NCBI GenBank assembly: GCA_002104935.1
Contig: MCGT01000011.1
Span: forward strand, 620,001 to 684,000
Reading direction: 5' to 3'
Length of the DNA: 64,000 nt
Source of the DNA: Hesseltinella vesiculosa
Taxonomy: Eukaryota > Mucoromycota > Mucoromycetes > Mucorales > Cunninghamellaceae
Shown here one piece after another: positions 1-12,400 of this stretch. Below the pieces are notes generated by a model, which was given only the letters and a program-made list of their open reading frames with translations, did not search any database and was not told the DNA's origin. Each line of letters begins with the position of its first letter. Positions within the stretch are counted from its first letter, which is position 1. The position numbers and the translations under genes were made by a program.

Positions 1-1415
1 AATATAGCCAAGTCATTGTTCACCTCGACAACCTCCTCACACAGCACCGACTTCCCCAACCCGAGGCCATGCGCGACGCCATTGCTCACGTCGGTAAACA
101 AGGCCAGATGGATCTGGCTTTGCGCATGTATGACGGGTGCCTCCAGGCCTACCAAGACCATCCCCAGCAACAAGACACAGACGAAAAGGACCGGGCCACC
201 CACGCCATTTATGAAATTACCAACAGCCTTCTGGTCGGGTACGCACAAATGGGCGACATGACCAAGGCCAAGGTGTACTACGACCGCATCAAGCAGCTGG
301 GCATGTTTCCAGACAGCAACGGTTATGCTAGCCTGCTGCTAGGCAGCGCCAAGTGTGCCTCAGATGAAGCTTCGGATGCCCTGACGATCTATGACGAAGC
401 CAAACGCCACCACGTCAAACCAACCACCTTTTTCTACAACGTCATCCTGTCCAAGCTGGCCAAGGCCCGCAAGCTCGAGCTTGCCCTGACCTTGTTTGAA
501 GAAATGCGCCCGCTCCATGTATGCCCCAACGCCATCACCTACGGCGCCATCATCAGTGCCTGTGTGCGAGCCGGTGCCGAGGGCCATGCCCGTCGCTTGT
601 TTGCCGAAATGCTGTCTGCCCCCTCCTACCAGCCCCGCGTCGGGCCCTTTAACAACATGATGCAGTTCTATGTCCGCCAACACCCAAGCCGTGAATCTGT
701 ATTGGACTACTTTGCTGAGATGCGCCGCCGTCACATCAAGCCTTCGCCCCACACTTACAAGCTGCTCATCGAGGCTTATAGCACCATGATGCCTTACGAC
801 ATGCCCACAGCTCACCGCATGCTGGGCGAAATGACCCGGCGCGATCACATCCGTCCCCAAGCAACCCATTTTGCTGCCTTGATCTATGCCTATGGCACAC
901 TGCAGCGCGACGTGCAATCAGCCGATCGCGTATACGATGAAATGCTCAAGCTCAACCTGTCCCCTGATGAAGCCGTGTACCAAGCCATGCTTGACACCCT
1001 GATCAGCAACGACCACATGGATCGAGCCCAGCTGCTCTACCGTGACATGGTCTGTTCCATCGACAAGACCAGCTCGCCCTACATCGAGAACCTGTTCATC
1101 CGTGGCTACGGTTGCCAAGGTCAATTGGACTGTGCCCAGGCTATCTTTGATGCCATGGTCGATGACCCTGCCCAGCGAGAAATCAAATCCTCCTGGAAGC
1201 AGCTGGACCTTGCCAACCCCGAGGCCAAGTCCGTTGCTGATTGGATCCAAGGCATCGTTGTCGTCCGAGAACCCAGCACCTATGAAGCCATGGTCAAAGC
1301 CTACCAGGACAATCACCAGCCCGACCGTGCCAAAGCTATCCTGCAACAAATGCTTGACCGAGACTTTCCAGAAAAAGTCGTCGCCGTCGTTGCCGATCTG
1401 GTCGACGCTGCCTAA
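1..1415 (+). CDS. Pentatricopeptide repeat (PPR) protein, 5' end outside window
   Basis: The reading frame is open from the first bases of the window and ends at TAA 1413-1415, so about 470 C-terminal residues are visible and the true start lies upstream; the ATG at 69 is only the first internal Met. The sequence is a run of helical-hairpin repeats of about 35 residues with the PPR pattern, for example ITYGAIISACVRAGAEGHAR followed by a LFAEM-type second helix, and similar units at VYQAMLDTLISNDHMDRAQ and STYEAMVKAYQDNHQPDRAK. Fungal PPR proteins usually bind organellar RNA in mitochondria and support its processing or translation; the targeting peptide would be in the missing part. No intron is seen in the visible portion. 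Which fungal PPR family it belongs to cannot be told from this part. Confidence 0.85.
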   Translation, partial: YSQVIVHLDNLLTQHRLPQPEAMRDAIAHVGKQGQMDLALRMYDGCLQAYQDHPQQQDTDEKDRATHAIYEITNSLLVGYAQMGDMTKAKVYYDRIKQLGMFPDSNGYASLLLGSAKCASDEASDALTIYDEAKRHHVKPTTFFYNVILSKLAKARKLELALTLFEEMRPLHVCPNAITYGAIISACVRAGAEGHARRLFAEMLSAPSYQPRVGPFNNMMQFYVRQHPSRESVLDYFAEMRRRHIKPSPHTYKLLIEAYSTMMPYDMPTAHRMLGEMTRRDHIRPQATHFAALIYAYGTLQRDVQSADRVYDEMLKLNLSPDEAVYQAMLDTLISNDHMDRAQLLYRDMVCSIDKTSSPYIENLFIRGYGCQGQLDCAQAIFDAMVDDPAQREIKSSWKQLDLANPEAKSVADWIQGIVVVREPSTYEAMVKAYQDNHQPDRAKAILQQMLDRDFPEKVVAVVADLVDAA

Positions 1416-1618
1416 TCATACTGTACCCTCCCCACTCCCCACTCTTGTTTATATGTCCCTCTCCCCCAATTCTTGTAATATATCGGTTGTCTTTTTTATA
1501 TAAAATAATGAATGTAAAAAAAAATTTCAAAAGCTTGAACCAGCCAACAAGCTGGTTTTGAATCTGGAAAAAAAAGGGATTTTCTTCTCTTCCTGCTAGT
1601 CTCTTTTTTTTTCACACT

Positions 1619-2836
1619 ATGGATGCAACAACTTTAGGTAAGCAATGATGGAGGCTGTAGTCATAAAACATGGAATACCATGGCCTGACATGGCTGCCCA
1701 TTACATAGTTGAACGCCTGTTACAAATACCCACGGTCAAGATTCGCCAAGTGTCAGCCACCACGAACAAGCTGGCCAAGATTATCAAGGATGGCCGTGCC
1801 AATCTACACTTCATTTGCGGTAAGCAGATGGTTCATGATGACTAATATGAAGGCTAATCTATTGCCGCCTTTTTCTTTCTTTTTTTTTTATTTTTCCTTG
1901 TGCGGGGGGTAATGGATCGGCAACAGATTTTGATATGACCATGTCTCGTCACTGGGTACGAAACAAAACCACGGATGCTTTGGAACGTAATTCATCTTCG
2001 CATGGCGTGCCAGCTCGCTATGACAAACTAGGTACCGAGGTATCAACACGGAGCATAGACGCAGAGCCGCCAGAACCTTAGTTTGTTTTCTTTTGTAGTT
2101 CAAAAAAGAAACGGCTCGCCTCTACAATACTTACTACCCCATCGAAATTGACAAATCCATGGCTTTTGAAGACAAGGTGCCTCATATGATCAAATGGTGG
2201 CAACAGGCTCATGAAATCCTGCTGGCACAAAATCTGACCCGTCAAGGTAATACCAGAAGGAAATGAGGATTTGATTTTTGGCAGCTCATCCTCTCTCTAT
2301 TTTTTTTTCCTTGCCCTACCCTCCTGCCTGCTTCAGACATTGTGAGCATGGTGGGGCAGGTGAATATTGAGTTGCGCCCGGGTCTTGACAAGGTGCTGGC
2401 AAGATGCTGCGACACACAGGTGCCTTTTTTGGTGTTCTCGGCTGGCATTGGCAACATCATCGAAGAAATCCTGAAACGACAAAGCCTCTTATATGACAAT
2501 ATGCACATCGTCTCCAACATGATGAAATTCAACAACCAAGACGTCTGCGTCGGCTTCAACGATCCTCTGATCCATGTCTTCAACAAATCCGAATTCCAGC
2601 TGGAGACCACACCCTACTTTCCTTCTATCAAGGATCGCAGTAATGTCATTTTGGTCGGTGATTCCCTGGGCGATTTGCAAATGAGCCAAGGCGTCAAGCA
2701 TGATCTCTGCTTGAACATTGGCTTCTTGAACCACGACATTGAACAACTTGCCCCTCGCTACCTCCAAGCTTTTGACATTGTCATTGAAGGCGATGCCAAC
2801 ATGAACCCCATTTTGGAAATCCTACGCGAAATCTAA
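1619..2836 (+). CDS. Cytosolic pyrimidine 5'-nucleotidase (UMPH-1 / NT5C3 family)
   Basis: Five exons are inferred: 1619-1637, 1709-1819, 1927-2039, 2099-2246 and 2337-2836, giving 296 residues. Diagnostic HAD-superfamily motifs are present: motif I FICDFDMTMSRHW, with the nucleophile and acid/base Asp residues, is created by the exon 2/3 junction; the serine motif lies in FSAGIGNIIEEI; the Mg-binding acidic motif is VILVGDSLGDLQM. The family dephosphorylates pyrimidine nucleoside monophosphates (CMP, UMP) in the cytosol. Length matches the roughly 290-300 residues of NT5C3 proteins. The first exon is only 19 nt; an in-frame ATG inside intron 1 (from 1645) is an alternative start but would put intron sequence in the protein. 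The gene is tandem to the upstream PPR gene, about 200 nt apart, and converges on the WrbA fragment. Confidence 0.9.
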
Positions 2837-3029
2837 CCCCCCCCCCTACTCTCCCTGTTAACTTAAACTTTTGTAGCAACTTATCTGTAGAAAGTAAAAT
2901 CAAAACTCAACCTAAACCGATCGATCACCTGCCTTGAAAAAAAAAAAAGCTCCTCCCGCAACAGCTGGACGAGATGCGTAGCTGACATTCGTGCATGTTT
3001 GCTGATGCTTGCATTTTGGAAAAAAGGAC

Positions 3030-3281
3030 CTACCCGAAACGAGTAGGGAGACCAAATATCACACCATCAGCTTCTTCCAAGTCGGCAATAGTGGCAATAG
3101 GGACATCTGGGCGTTCGGGAGCGTGCAAGACGTTCTTCAACAAGTCTTCAGGCAAGGTTTCAGCAACTTGCAAGATCTTGACTTCGACACCAGCTTCCTT
3201 GAGACCAGCTTCGACGCTTTTGGCCAGGGTATAGATATGATGATACAAAGAATAGATGATAATATTAACCTTGGGAGCCAT
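3030..3281 (-). pseudogene. Truncated WrbA/Pst2-type NAD(P)H:quinone oxidoreductase (first exon only)
   Basis: From ATG 3279-3281 the minus strand encodes 83 residues matching the N-terminal half of WrbA-family flavodoxin-like quinone reductases: an initial beta strand MAPKVNIIIYSLYHHIYTLA (FMN phosphate loop region) and the conserved end FGLPTRFG. In the family this is followed by an NxPxQxKAFxD-type helix and about 110 more residues. Here TRFG is followed by TAG, which overlaps a possible donor (GTAGGT). The remaining 190 nt before the 3' end of the nucleotidase gene contain no recognisable continuation in any frame. It therefore looks like a 5' duplicate or a gene truncated at an exon end. 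The retained part has no disabling change, so the event may be recent. A short expressed protein cannot be excluded. Confidence 0.6.
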
Positions 3282-6200
3282 TGTTGTGTTTTTTGTTACG
3301 TGGATAAAGTGTAACAGCCTTGTCAACATTTTAGACTGCTCCTCTTGCTTTAATAATACGATGATTAATGCAGTCAACTTCGGCTTGAAGACAATAAAGG
3401 TGTCGTTTTTTTTTATTGGCAGTTGAGCGTGGCATGCTGAGTTTGTCTGGGACAAACAGACAGGACAGCCGCCTTGGCGCGCAGGATAGAAATTTTAGCA
3501 AGCAAAAGAGAACCAATTCACTGGCAAAATAAATTTGAGTGCACGCAAACCAGGTCTGATTTGTCGACGCTCGTTTTCCTTATTCAAAAAAAAACAAAAA
3601 AACTGGTGTTTGTATGTTGTGTACCTTAATGATTAGTACATTACATTAAAGTCCGTTCTGTTCATAAGAGCTTGCGCGCATGCTATATTCCACATTGATG
3701 TGTTAACTAAAAATGGATTTACAATTTGGGCTGATCGCCTTGGTGATCCCTGGCTAAAATGGCTGATTTTTTCATTTTTTTTAGCTGGTGGAGCGGAATT
3801 ATGAAATCGAGCTCTATCAAGAGTTGGCTGGGCAACCTTTGCCAGTCCACCTGATAGTTTCACCGCCATTCGCATTCATGCTCATGCACACCCATACAAA
3901 ATTTCACATCGATCGAATGGCCCAAATGTGCTCTGCAGCGCTTGGTGGATTTTTTTCAAAATGAAAAGAATTGGGCTGATGATTCAGTCTCCGCACTGCC
4001 CCCGTTTTTTTTTTTTTTTTTTGGCTAAAGAAAGCCTATCCGGTAGCATGGTCCCTTCACGAGGTAGATGTGAACATTTATTTATTGGCAAGCATTGGAG
4101 TGATTGCGGAGGTGGTTGACCTGGTGCCCAAGGGGTGCTGAGGTTGACTCACTCTGTAGGAGGATAGGGGGGAAAAGAGTCAGCCTGAGATGGAATCGTG
4201 CTTTTTCTTCACGTCTGGTGACTAACAGAAAGGCCGCCAGAGGACCTCCAGGCCATCTGATCAAAAACCACAGTGCAACATCTTTCTAAAAACTTCACCC
4301 CAAATTTAGCAAGCAAGTACAAGATGATATGAAATGACGCTGGTTTAAATGAAAAGTCGCCCAGACATGGCGCCAAAAGTTAGAACGTTGATAACCAATT
4401 GCCTTTTCGCACTGGCCATGAATCGAAGGCTCTGCAGAGGTTAAATATGGCAATTCAAATTCTGTGTTCATTTTGGAAAAAAAGGCACAACACTTTTGAG
4501 TGATTTGATGAATGTGAAAGTTTGTAAGAGTGTGCAAATGTATGGATGATGATGGCCCTGAAAAAAATAGGCTGAACGGTGAAGTGCCCAGCCGGCTTTT
4601 ATTCAGCTTATGGATCCCTACGAATCCTTAGCTTGAAAAAAAAAATTAAAAACCATCAAAAACCGCTCCAAGTCAACTCATCCCAGATTTTGCATACCAG
4701 GGCAAATTGATATGTGACCATGATTCATATTGTAAGTCACTTTGACATCTTTATCAGAAAATGTATTAGATGGCAATCATAGATACTGGATGGAGCTGTC
4801 ATTAGGAAGTTATGTGTGGCGTGTCATTCTCAAGACTTGGAAAACTGCGTCCCCATACATCATTGCCAGATCTGATTTATTGCGCAATGATATGATACAT
4901 TAGGGCAATATCGTAATGGCAGGTGTATCTGTAAACTGAAATGACTGTTCGTGTGTCACGAGCAATAGCCACATTGTCATGAACAGCACAAAAAAGGGTG
5001 CAGTTGTTGCCGTGAAAGGCGGTTTCATCGTCCCACAATTCGTTCTTAGGCACGTGACCAGGGGCTTCTCCTTTTGGCAAGTCAAGGACCCGGGTCAAAA
5101 AAAATGAAAAAGTATAAATACAGGACGATTTCGTTCAGGTTTTTTTTTTTTTTTCTTCACTGAAGCCCCTTTTGAAGTGAAGGGCCTGCCTATAAACTCC
5201 TGACTCTTTGAGTTTGAGGAGGCATTACGAGAATGATGCGCAGGACGGTAGCCACATGTCCGTCATTGCCTTGGCATAGGGTATTCTTCCTTCTTCAGGA
5301 CAAGCTTCACCCTCTTATTTTACTGAAAAATGAAAAAGACTTTGCTTCAGTCTCTGAAGCTCCCCTATTACTGAAAAATGAAGAAGACTTTTCTTTTGTG
5401 ACAGTTTTTATTTTGAGAATTTCAATCTGCGATGAGAGCAGCTTGCTTGGTTTTTTTTGACCTGCAATGAGGACTTTACCAGTGCCAGTGCCATCAGTCG
5501 CATGTAGTTTTACTTTTTGTTGTAGCTGAGTGCCTGCCATATTGACTAGAAAAGAGCTTGTATTGGCGAAGCCTCTTTTGTTCAGTTTTAATGAACATGA
5601 AGCGATCGTGCGTTGGAGGCATCTGAATCCTGGGGATCCTGAACGGGCGATGAAAGGAGTAGAAATGCTAGGATCGACCCCCAAGCCTGATGGAGAGATG
5701 ATTCAATCCCGACAGGGTCTAGCCTCAAAAAGGATCACATGCTGACTCTGCAATGAGTCAGCCGTAGCGTTTCCAGAGAGTCAAAGGCACTCATCCATCG
5801 CCTGGCGGTGGCGATTCCCAGCCTCTGCCAGCTGCTGGTGGGATTGTCAGCACGATCTTGAAACAATGGTCTCATGCGGGGATGCTTCAAACCAACCACC
5901 CCCACATTTCCCATGAGCGGCTATTTATTTCAAAGAGTGTGGCACTGAGAAGTGAAGTCATGGACGACTGGATCGAGGCAGTTGCCTTTTTGAGCCAAGC
6001 CCATCCACATGGGAGAGAATACTTGGCTAGCGGCCTGATCATCCCAATTCAAAAGGCCTGTCTATTATTTTCTGCTTCGTGTGTCCAGAAGAGGGGTTTC
6101 TGGAGATCTTCCTAATTTTTCTATTTTTTGCAACGCTTTTGGTATCGAGGATCTGGGCTAATAAAAACGTTTGTGCGACCAACATGCGCACCAATCCGGC

Positions 6201-6339
6201 CCATTTTCATGCACCAAAAAAAGATTTTTTTTCGGGTTTCCTTTTTCTGTGCACTTCCTTTTTGTTGTCAACCCCCCTGCCTCCTTTTTTTTTCTGTCTT
6301 GCGTTTTCACTTGGTTTTGTTTCGATTAAACATTAATTG
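3282..6339. other. Gene-poor interval, no supported gene
   Basis: This is about 3 kb of AT-rich sequence with many A and T homopolymers. Open frames are short and show no family signature. The best is on the minus strand, 5307-5540, 77 codons beginning MAGTQLQQKVKLHATDG and carrying a Ser/Phe/Lys-rich C-terminal repeat; it is not recognised and may be chance. No tRNA or rRNA signature was seen. Confidence 0.5.
5320..5391. repeat. Imperfect 24-bp direct repeat, 48-bp spacing
   Basis: The motif TTACTGAAAAATGAARAAGA plus the following CTTT occurs at 5320-5343 and 5368-5391. Because 48 is a multiple of three, the repeat keeps frame in the minus-strand open frame 5307-5540, giving the related peptides SSSFFS and SFSFFS. 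Function unknown. Confidence 0.6.
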
Positions 6340-6346
6340 TATATAA
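6340..6346 (+). promoter_or_regulatory. Candidate TATA box of the arrestin-like gene
   Basis: TATATAA lies 48 nt upstream of ATG 6394, in a plausible position for a short 5' UTR. It is a sequence match only. Confidence 0.4.
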
Positions 6347-6393
6347 TACATCCTTATACCCCTCGACTTTTTTTTATTACAGAATTCACAACA

Positions 6394-7603
6394 ATGGATC
6401 CTCGTAAAACGAATGCGAAACTTGACATCACCGTTGAAAATGATTGTTTGATCATGTTTGGTTCAGCTATGGAATCGAGAGGTTGTATCCTCCGAGGAGT
6501 GGTACGCTTATCATTAGCACAGTCCATAAAGGTCAAATCCCTGTTTATCCGTTTTTCTGGCAAATCCTTGGTTACTTACTGTGACGGTAAACCTCTTTTC
6601 TTTTTTACGTCCGCTGTCTCGGGCTTGCTTCTTTTTTTTTAATGCCCCACTCCCCCTTTCACTTGTAGGCCTAGGCAATAGCTCAGAACGACTGTATCCT
6701 CAAGAAGAATGTGTGGTGCTGGATCAACAAGTGGTGTGTCTAGAAAAGCGAGCCAAACCACATGTACTGGAATCCGGGGAGCATTCGTATCAATTTGAGT
6801 TTGCTGTTGGTGGGAACGTGCCAGAAACCACCCATGTGGCGAACTTTTATCAGGTGGAATATATGCTCCGAGCCACCGTCGAACGTCCTGCCTTTATACC
6901 CAACCTGACTGCCCGTCAACCCATCCACCTGGCTCGCCAATTATACTCTCCCTTTTCTTCCGAATTCATGGAGCCCGTGCAAGTCATTAAACGACATCTG
7001 CACCTTCTCGAGGCCCGAGTCGCCATCCCGACCAAGATCTATGCCTATGGTGATGTCATTGATCTCACTGTCCGTATCATTGGCCACCAACCACATGTAC
7101 GACCCACCATCTTGACCTGCAATCTCAAAGAATACGTCGTCCTGGGCAACAGCAGCCCTAGCGACGAAGACAATGCTCGTCACGGCCGCCACCTCTACTC
7201 TAACCGCATCACCCAATTCACCCGCAGCCAGCATGACCAGTCTTGGACGAAAACCCTCAACATCCAGGTCCCCAGCAGCCGCACCAATATGCATTGTGAT
7301 ATGGACAATGATCGAGTCAAGGTGCGTCACAAATTCAAACTCATTCTTGAAGGCATAGACACCGAGACAGGCTCTGTCTTTCAACTACGCATCGGCATCC
7401 CTATCACCATGTGTGCCCTGTCCTTGAATATGCATGCCCTTCCGCCTTACGAAGCTGCCTCTATTGCCTACGATGCTACTGCTATTCGGGATCTCAGCCA
7501 AGTCGATGTCCAACGCCCCCAGAATACGGGCCTACCGTCCTATGATGACATTGAGCGCCTTCCTCCAGTCTACGATGCCTCACCTTCCGCTTTAGCATAC
7601 TAG
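6394..7603 (+). CDS. Arrestin-like protein (alpha-arrestin / ART-type ubiquitin-ligase adaptor)
   Basis: Two exons, 6394-6586 and 6669-7603, give 375 residues. The N-terminal arrestin fold is seen in LDITVENDCLIMFGSAMESR, then a strand-rich domain with the linker ESGEHSYQFEFAVGGNVPET typical of alpha-arrestins (the SGxHxFxFxFxLP-like motif). A C-terminal arrestin domain (VEARVAIPTKIYAYGD-like region to about residue 320) follows. The tail carries Nedd4/Rsp5 WW-binding candidates: PPVY near the C terminus, plus the LPSY and LPPY variants. In fungi such proteins bring the Rsp5 ubiquitin ligase to plasma-membrane transporters and drive endocytosis. The splice joins CDG to LGNSSERL in frame (phase 1). 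Cargo cannot be inferred. Confidence 0.85.
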
Positions 7604-7802
7604 TCATCGGCTACTTTTTAACTTTGCACATATCAATCTCCTGGCTACCCTCTTTACTGTTGTTCTACTGTCTTTGCCGCCTCGAACGCTTTATTTTTGC
7701 TATTTCCCCCGTTCTTGTATCCTCATCCCATTTTTATCACTCTTCATTCCTAATAATTATTTTTTTCATCAGAGATAACCAATAAATGACGAACTCCAAT
7801 TT

Positions 7803-7858
7803 TGTGTTTTTTTTTTTCTTTTTCTTTTTCGTTTTCGTTTTCGTTTTCTTTTTCTTTT
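7803..7858 (+). repeat. Pyrimidine tract with GTTTTC units upstream of the DnaJ gene
   Basis: A 50-nt T-rich run contains TTTTTC and GTTTTC units at 6-nt period and ends 25 nt before ATG 7883. It may be a promoter poly(dT) element or an unstable microsatellite; there is no functional evidence. Confidence 0.5.
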
Positions 7859-7882
7859 GATACGCATTCAGCAGTGTACAAC

Positions 7883-9200
7883 ATGGCAGTACGCAACTAT
7901 TATGATATTCTGGAGATATCATCCGATGCCACAGAGGCGGATATCAAGCGAGCGTATCGGAAACTGGCATTGAAGTACCATCCAGATAAGAATCCATCGC
8001 CAGAAGCAGCTGAACATGCAAGTAACTGATTCTATTAGCCATTCGACCCTTGCTCACCTTTTTTTCATTGCTGAATGAGATAGTTCAAAGAAATCAGGTA
8101 GAGTGATCTTCTAACGCTCCAACGTTCGGTGACCTGTAACATTGATTCTTTTTTTTTTTTTTTTTTTTTTTTTTTCGTTTCTGCACTGTAGCCATGCGTA
8201 CGAAATTCTTTCGGACGGTAAGCAGCAGGCTTGAGTCACCCCCCCCCTTTTTTTTGTTTTTTTGCTTTTACTTACCTTTGTTTTTTAGTAAGCAAACGAC
8301 GTATGTACGATGCCGGTGGTGACCAAGGGACTACCTCGCATGGTTATTCGTCGAATGTCCCGGCCGATTACAACCCTTTTGCAGGCTTCCAGGTAAAAAA
8401 AGCTGAATGTCACGAGACAACATTGGGAAAACTGTTTGGCGGCGATGCAGATTAGATAACGTCTCTTTTTTTGTGTGTGTCTCATAGTTCCATTCGCCTC
8501 AAGATATCTTTGCTCAGTTTTTTGGCGCCTCTGATCCCTTTGGCATGTCAAGTGAGTGTTGCTTTCTATTTTTAGCACGGACAATCTCATGCATGATGAT
8601 ACTTACGCGTCGTTTTTTTTTTCCCTCTCCCTCGGCTAGACATGTCACAGTTTGGCCATGGTCACCACCATAGGCATCGTCAGCATGGCTTTCACAACAC
8701 CTCTTCAGCATGGGACAATGACCCTTTTTTCGCACAAGCTCATCGGTCCATGACGATGAATGACCCTTTCCAACAAATGTCAATGCTTGACCAAGGATTC
8801 CCAGCAATGCCCTCCTTTAGCAGCGTTTCATCATCCTTTGGCGGCCAACAAGGCTATTCACAAAGAACATCCACTTCTATTCGTGAAATCAATGGCGTCC
8901 AGGAACAGGTCACAGTGACAGAAATCCGAGACCAAAATGCAAGTGATGGATGGCTCATATCAAAAGCTTAGAACTGATTCGGTCTTTTCTTTTATTCATT
9001 TTTTTTTTCAGGGAACAACCCTGACGGAAGATTATGGTCATGGACGACGACGTGTGGTAGTGAATGGTGTTGAGCAAGAAAACAGTTTGGGTGCCTATCA
9101 ACCTTCCCTTCAAGTTGACTATCGCCAACAAACCCTACAGCCCATGCGCCCTGGTCGTGCTTCCGATCACTCTACATTTTCCCACTTCTTTGGATTTTAA
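7883..9200 (+). CDS. Class B (type II) DnaJ / Hsp40 co-chaperone, DNAJB6/DNAJB2-like
   Basis: Seven exons: 7883-8017, 8084-8097, 8192-8217, 8289-8392, 8488-8551, 8640-8938 and 9012-9200, giving 276 residues. The J domain starts [18 protein letters not shown], contains the HPD tripeptide in KYHPDKNP, which stimulates Hsp70 ATPase activity, and ends in [13 protein letters not shown]. After it come Gly/Phe/Asp-rich segments ([20 protein letters not shown]), a His-rich stretch and a C-terminal [12 protein letters not shown]...[10 protein letters not shown] block like that of DNAJB6. There is no zinc-finger domain, hence class B. Two introns (8018-8083, 8939-9011) must use GC donors (GCAAGT), because only these keep frame and conserved sequence. 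Exon 2 is 14 nt. It acts with Hsp70 in folding or aggregation control, in cytosol or nucleus. Confidence 0.88.
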
Positions 9201-9493
9201 TACCTTCTCCTTTGTCTTTTTAACACTCGTGAAGCCATGATGACAATGATGTATTCCCCTCCTCCTTTCTCTACCCCCTTGGTTTACCTTTAATAAACCG
9301 CTTGCCTGCGCAACACCTATTTCCATGCCCTGGCTTTCAATCCCAAAAAAAGAAGAGAAGGGCGCGTTGAATTTTTTTTTTCTCTTTTCGTTTTCGTCTC
9401 CTTCCTTCAACCTTTGTTATTTTATTGCTGCAAGTGGATAGCAAAACACCATCTTCCTTTTCTCAGCATCCATAGATATCAACAAGCCTGATC

Positions 9494-12400
9494 ATGTCGG
9501 TGTCAGATGGTAGGCTTTTTAACCAAGAGAACATCAGCAGCGATAAAACATAGACTCACTCTGAAGACTTCATAGGTTCTCAGGTAGACAACTCTGTTGT
9601 TATCGATCCGACAGATTATTCCAATGTTGATGGTAGCAATGTTGATGAGCATCTAGATCATATGATTGGCTTGATGCATTCCCGTACGTTATAGCCCCAT
9701 GGCTAAGCCTCGTAGATTGGACTAACCTTGCTTTGATCTCGTCTTCCTGTCTGTATAGGCCTGCAGCAAAATGGGAGGCGTATATGGCGAAAAGACTGTT
9801 CTGGACTGGTACCCCTTTCCAAGAAGTTTGGTCTCAAAGCCATTCAAATCAGTGGTTTGCTTGATGTCGTCTTTTCGCAGAAATTAAGTAAGAATCACCC
9901 CGCCCGGCAAGCCTTCATTTTAACCTTGGCTTCTTTTTTTTTTTTTTCAGGTGACACTGTAGCCTGCAGCTTTGTTTCCTGCCTTTTCCCAAGAGACTCG
10001 GTGCCTGAACGGGAAATCACCCGCATCTTTGGCAATTTATCCTGCCGTGATTATTCACCCAATCTCATGGTAAAACAAAAATAAGAGAGACGTATAACAA
10101 CGCGCTCATCCACAAATGATAGGCCCGTTTGTTGAGCTGGGTGATTCTTGTCTATGACTTTATCTCACCAAAGAAGCATTTACCCCGACTCTATGGTGTC
10201 CTCTTTCACTACCTTACTGTGGAACATACCCGGCCTTGGACTTGCCATCTGCTCTATTTAATGACCCAACGCCAACACGTTCGCCCCTATCGCATGCGCC
10301 AACTGTAAGCTCATCCTCTGCACCTTGAAACTCTCTAACGGACTTTTTTCGTTTTTATCCTCGTGTATGCAGAGCCAATTTGATTGATGCCTCCGAGCCT
10401 GAGAAGCAACTGGTTGGCCTGTTTCTTTTGTTCCGAAAATATCGACCTGATATGGATGTGGTCATGCGCAAGGACATCTCTACCGTGCTCTCTGGATTTC
10501 CTGTAAGTACTTAGGCCAGAAGACCAATGACTTTCATCCAGCATAATTTCTGTACGACGCTAGACTCCCAACCGTGAATGGCAAGCCGGATTGATCGACA
10601 TACGGCAATGCTGGCTGGATGAATCCACCTATCTTCCGTCCACATTGACCACACCGCTCATCACCAACACGGTGAGTGAGGACCTGGACGCTCCTCTCTC
10701 TCGGGTACAAATAGAAAAAAGAGCAGCACTGGACTTTTTTTTTGTTAAACTCTTCTCTCACATCCCTAGCCAAGCAAACGCCAGCGACCAAGAAAACAAG
10801 ATACCAACCTTGTGACATTCGAACTAGAACAAGTAAGTGCCATAGCGTAAGAGAGTGCAGAAAACACGCGTTGATCAGCACAAAACTCACAAACTTGTCT
10901 CCCTCCTTCCCTCAATATTTTCGACATTTGTTAGCAACGACGAATCGACCAGAGCTTTGACCCTGAGGTTCTACTAAATCATTTAGAAAATCAAGATGCC
11001 ACCAATCAAATTATGGAAGTGCTGGAAAATCGAATGGCCCAGCATCTATTGATTTGCCAGCGTTCAGGTAACTTAGTAAATAACCTGCTACCAAGAATTC
11101 ACCCTCGCCCCCAATTTTTTATGTTTTACTCTTTGCAGATGCCATTGTTGATCGAATCGGAACGCTCCTAGCCCAGCAGCTGATGGATTTGCTTTACTGG
11201 CAGCCCCAGTCACCCATCAATATTGCCCGATTCCGCTTGTTGCTGAAAAGAGTATTGACATTGACCAAATTCACCGAGACCCAGATACCCATGATGCAGA
11301 TGTTTTTACAACGCTTCATGCCCACTTGGAATGGCCTCGACGTCACCAACGAAATCTTTGAACTCTTAACCTATACCAAGCCCGGCCATTTTTATGGTAT
11401 GAGGCGCCATTCAACAACATGCCTTTTATTTTTCTAGTCACTCACCCACCTTTTTATCACTTCCTTTTTAGAAATCTACGAACATTATCTACAACCACTG
11501 GGTCGATTGTATTGCGTGAATGATGCCCGGTGGAAGGTAAGGACTAGCAAGTGAAACGCGCTCACACTGACGCCCCCTTTTTTGATTCCGTCGGTATAGG
11601 CACAACTGATCCTTGCACTTCGGGACATGCTTGCCACTTGGTCCAAGATCGATTGGAGGTCACATTCAGATCTACGTGAAGAAGCTCGTGTGAAGAGCAA
11701 GCATCGATGGACCGATCGACAGTAAGGACCGGAGTGGGAAAAAAAAGGGCATGCGCATTGCCATTTTTTGACGCGCTTTATTTTTACCCATCGGCAGAAA
11801 CTGGCAATTCCATGGACTTGAAATGAACGTGGACTACTTTTCCACCATCCAAAAATTCATCTATTATGTTGATCGGCTTTCTGTGCAAGGTCTGGTCTTG
11901 GAAGAAGACAATCCTGTTCTATTTCATGCTAGCCTCTCGTTTTTCGAATTGGTAAAAACAGAAAATAGTTGATTGAGTGCTGTTTAGCTCATTTTTTTTT
12001 CCTCGCATCAGGTGTCGAACTTGACATCGGTCTACGATGTGCCGATCATTATTGTGCCCAGTGCCTCCTTTGTCTATCGATGTTTCTTCTCTGATAGTGC
12101 CATGGCCGTGTCCCGGCTGTGTGGCTCCCTGGATCTGTACAAGCAAGCGTTTGAAAACAATGATCGATCGACGGACGACTGGTTTGACCGAAGCAGTGAA
12201 TTGTTTCTGGATCTTTTCAATTCGTACATCATGGATACCTGCACGTATCTTTGGCGCAACGAAGCTTTCCTGCGCACCACCTCCTTCTCCTTGTCCAAGT
12301 AAGTAGTCCTAGCTTGGATCCAGCTTATGTGGGTTGTGGGTCTCATGTCTCCTCCCCTCGCCCCCTTTTTTTTATAGGGAAACCATCGAAAAATTGGTAC

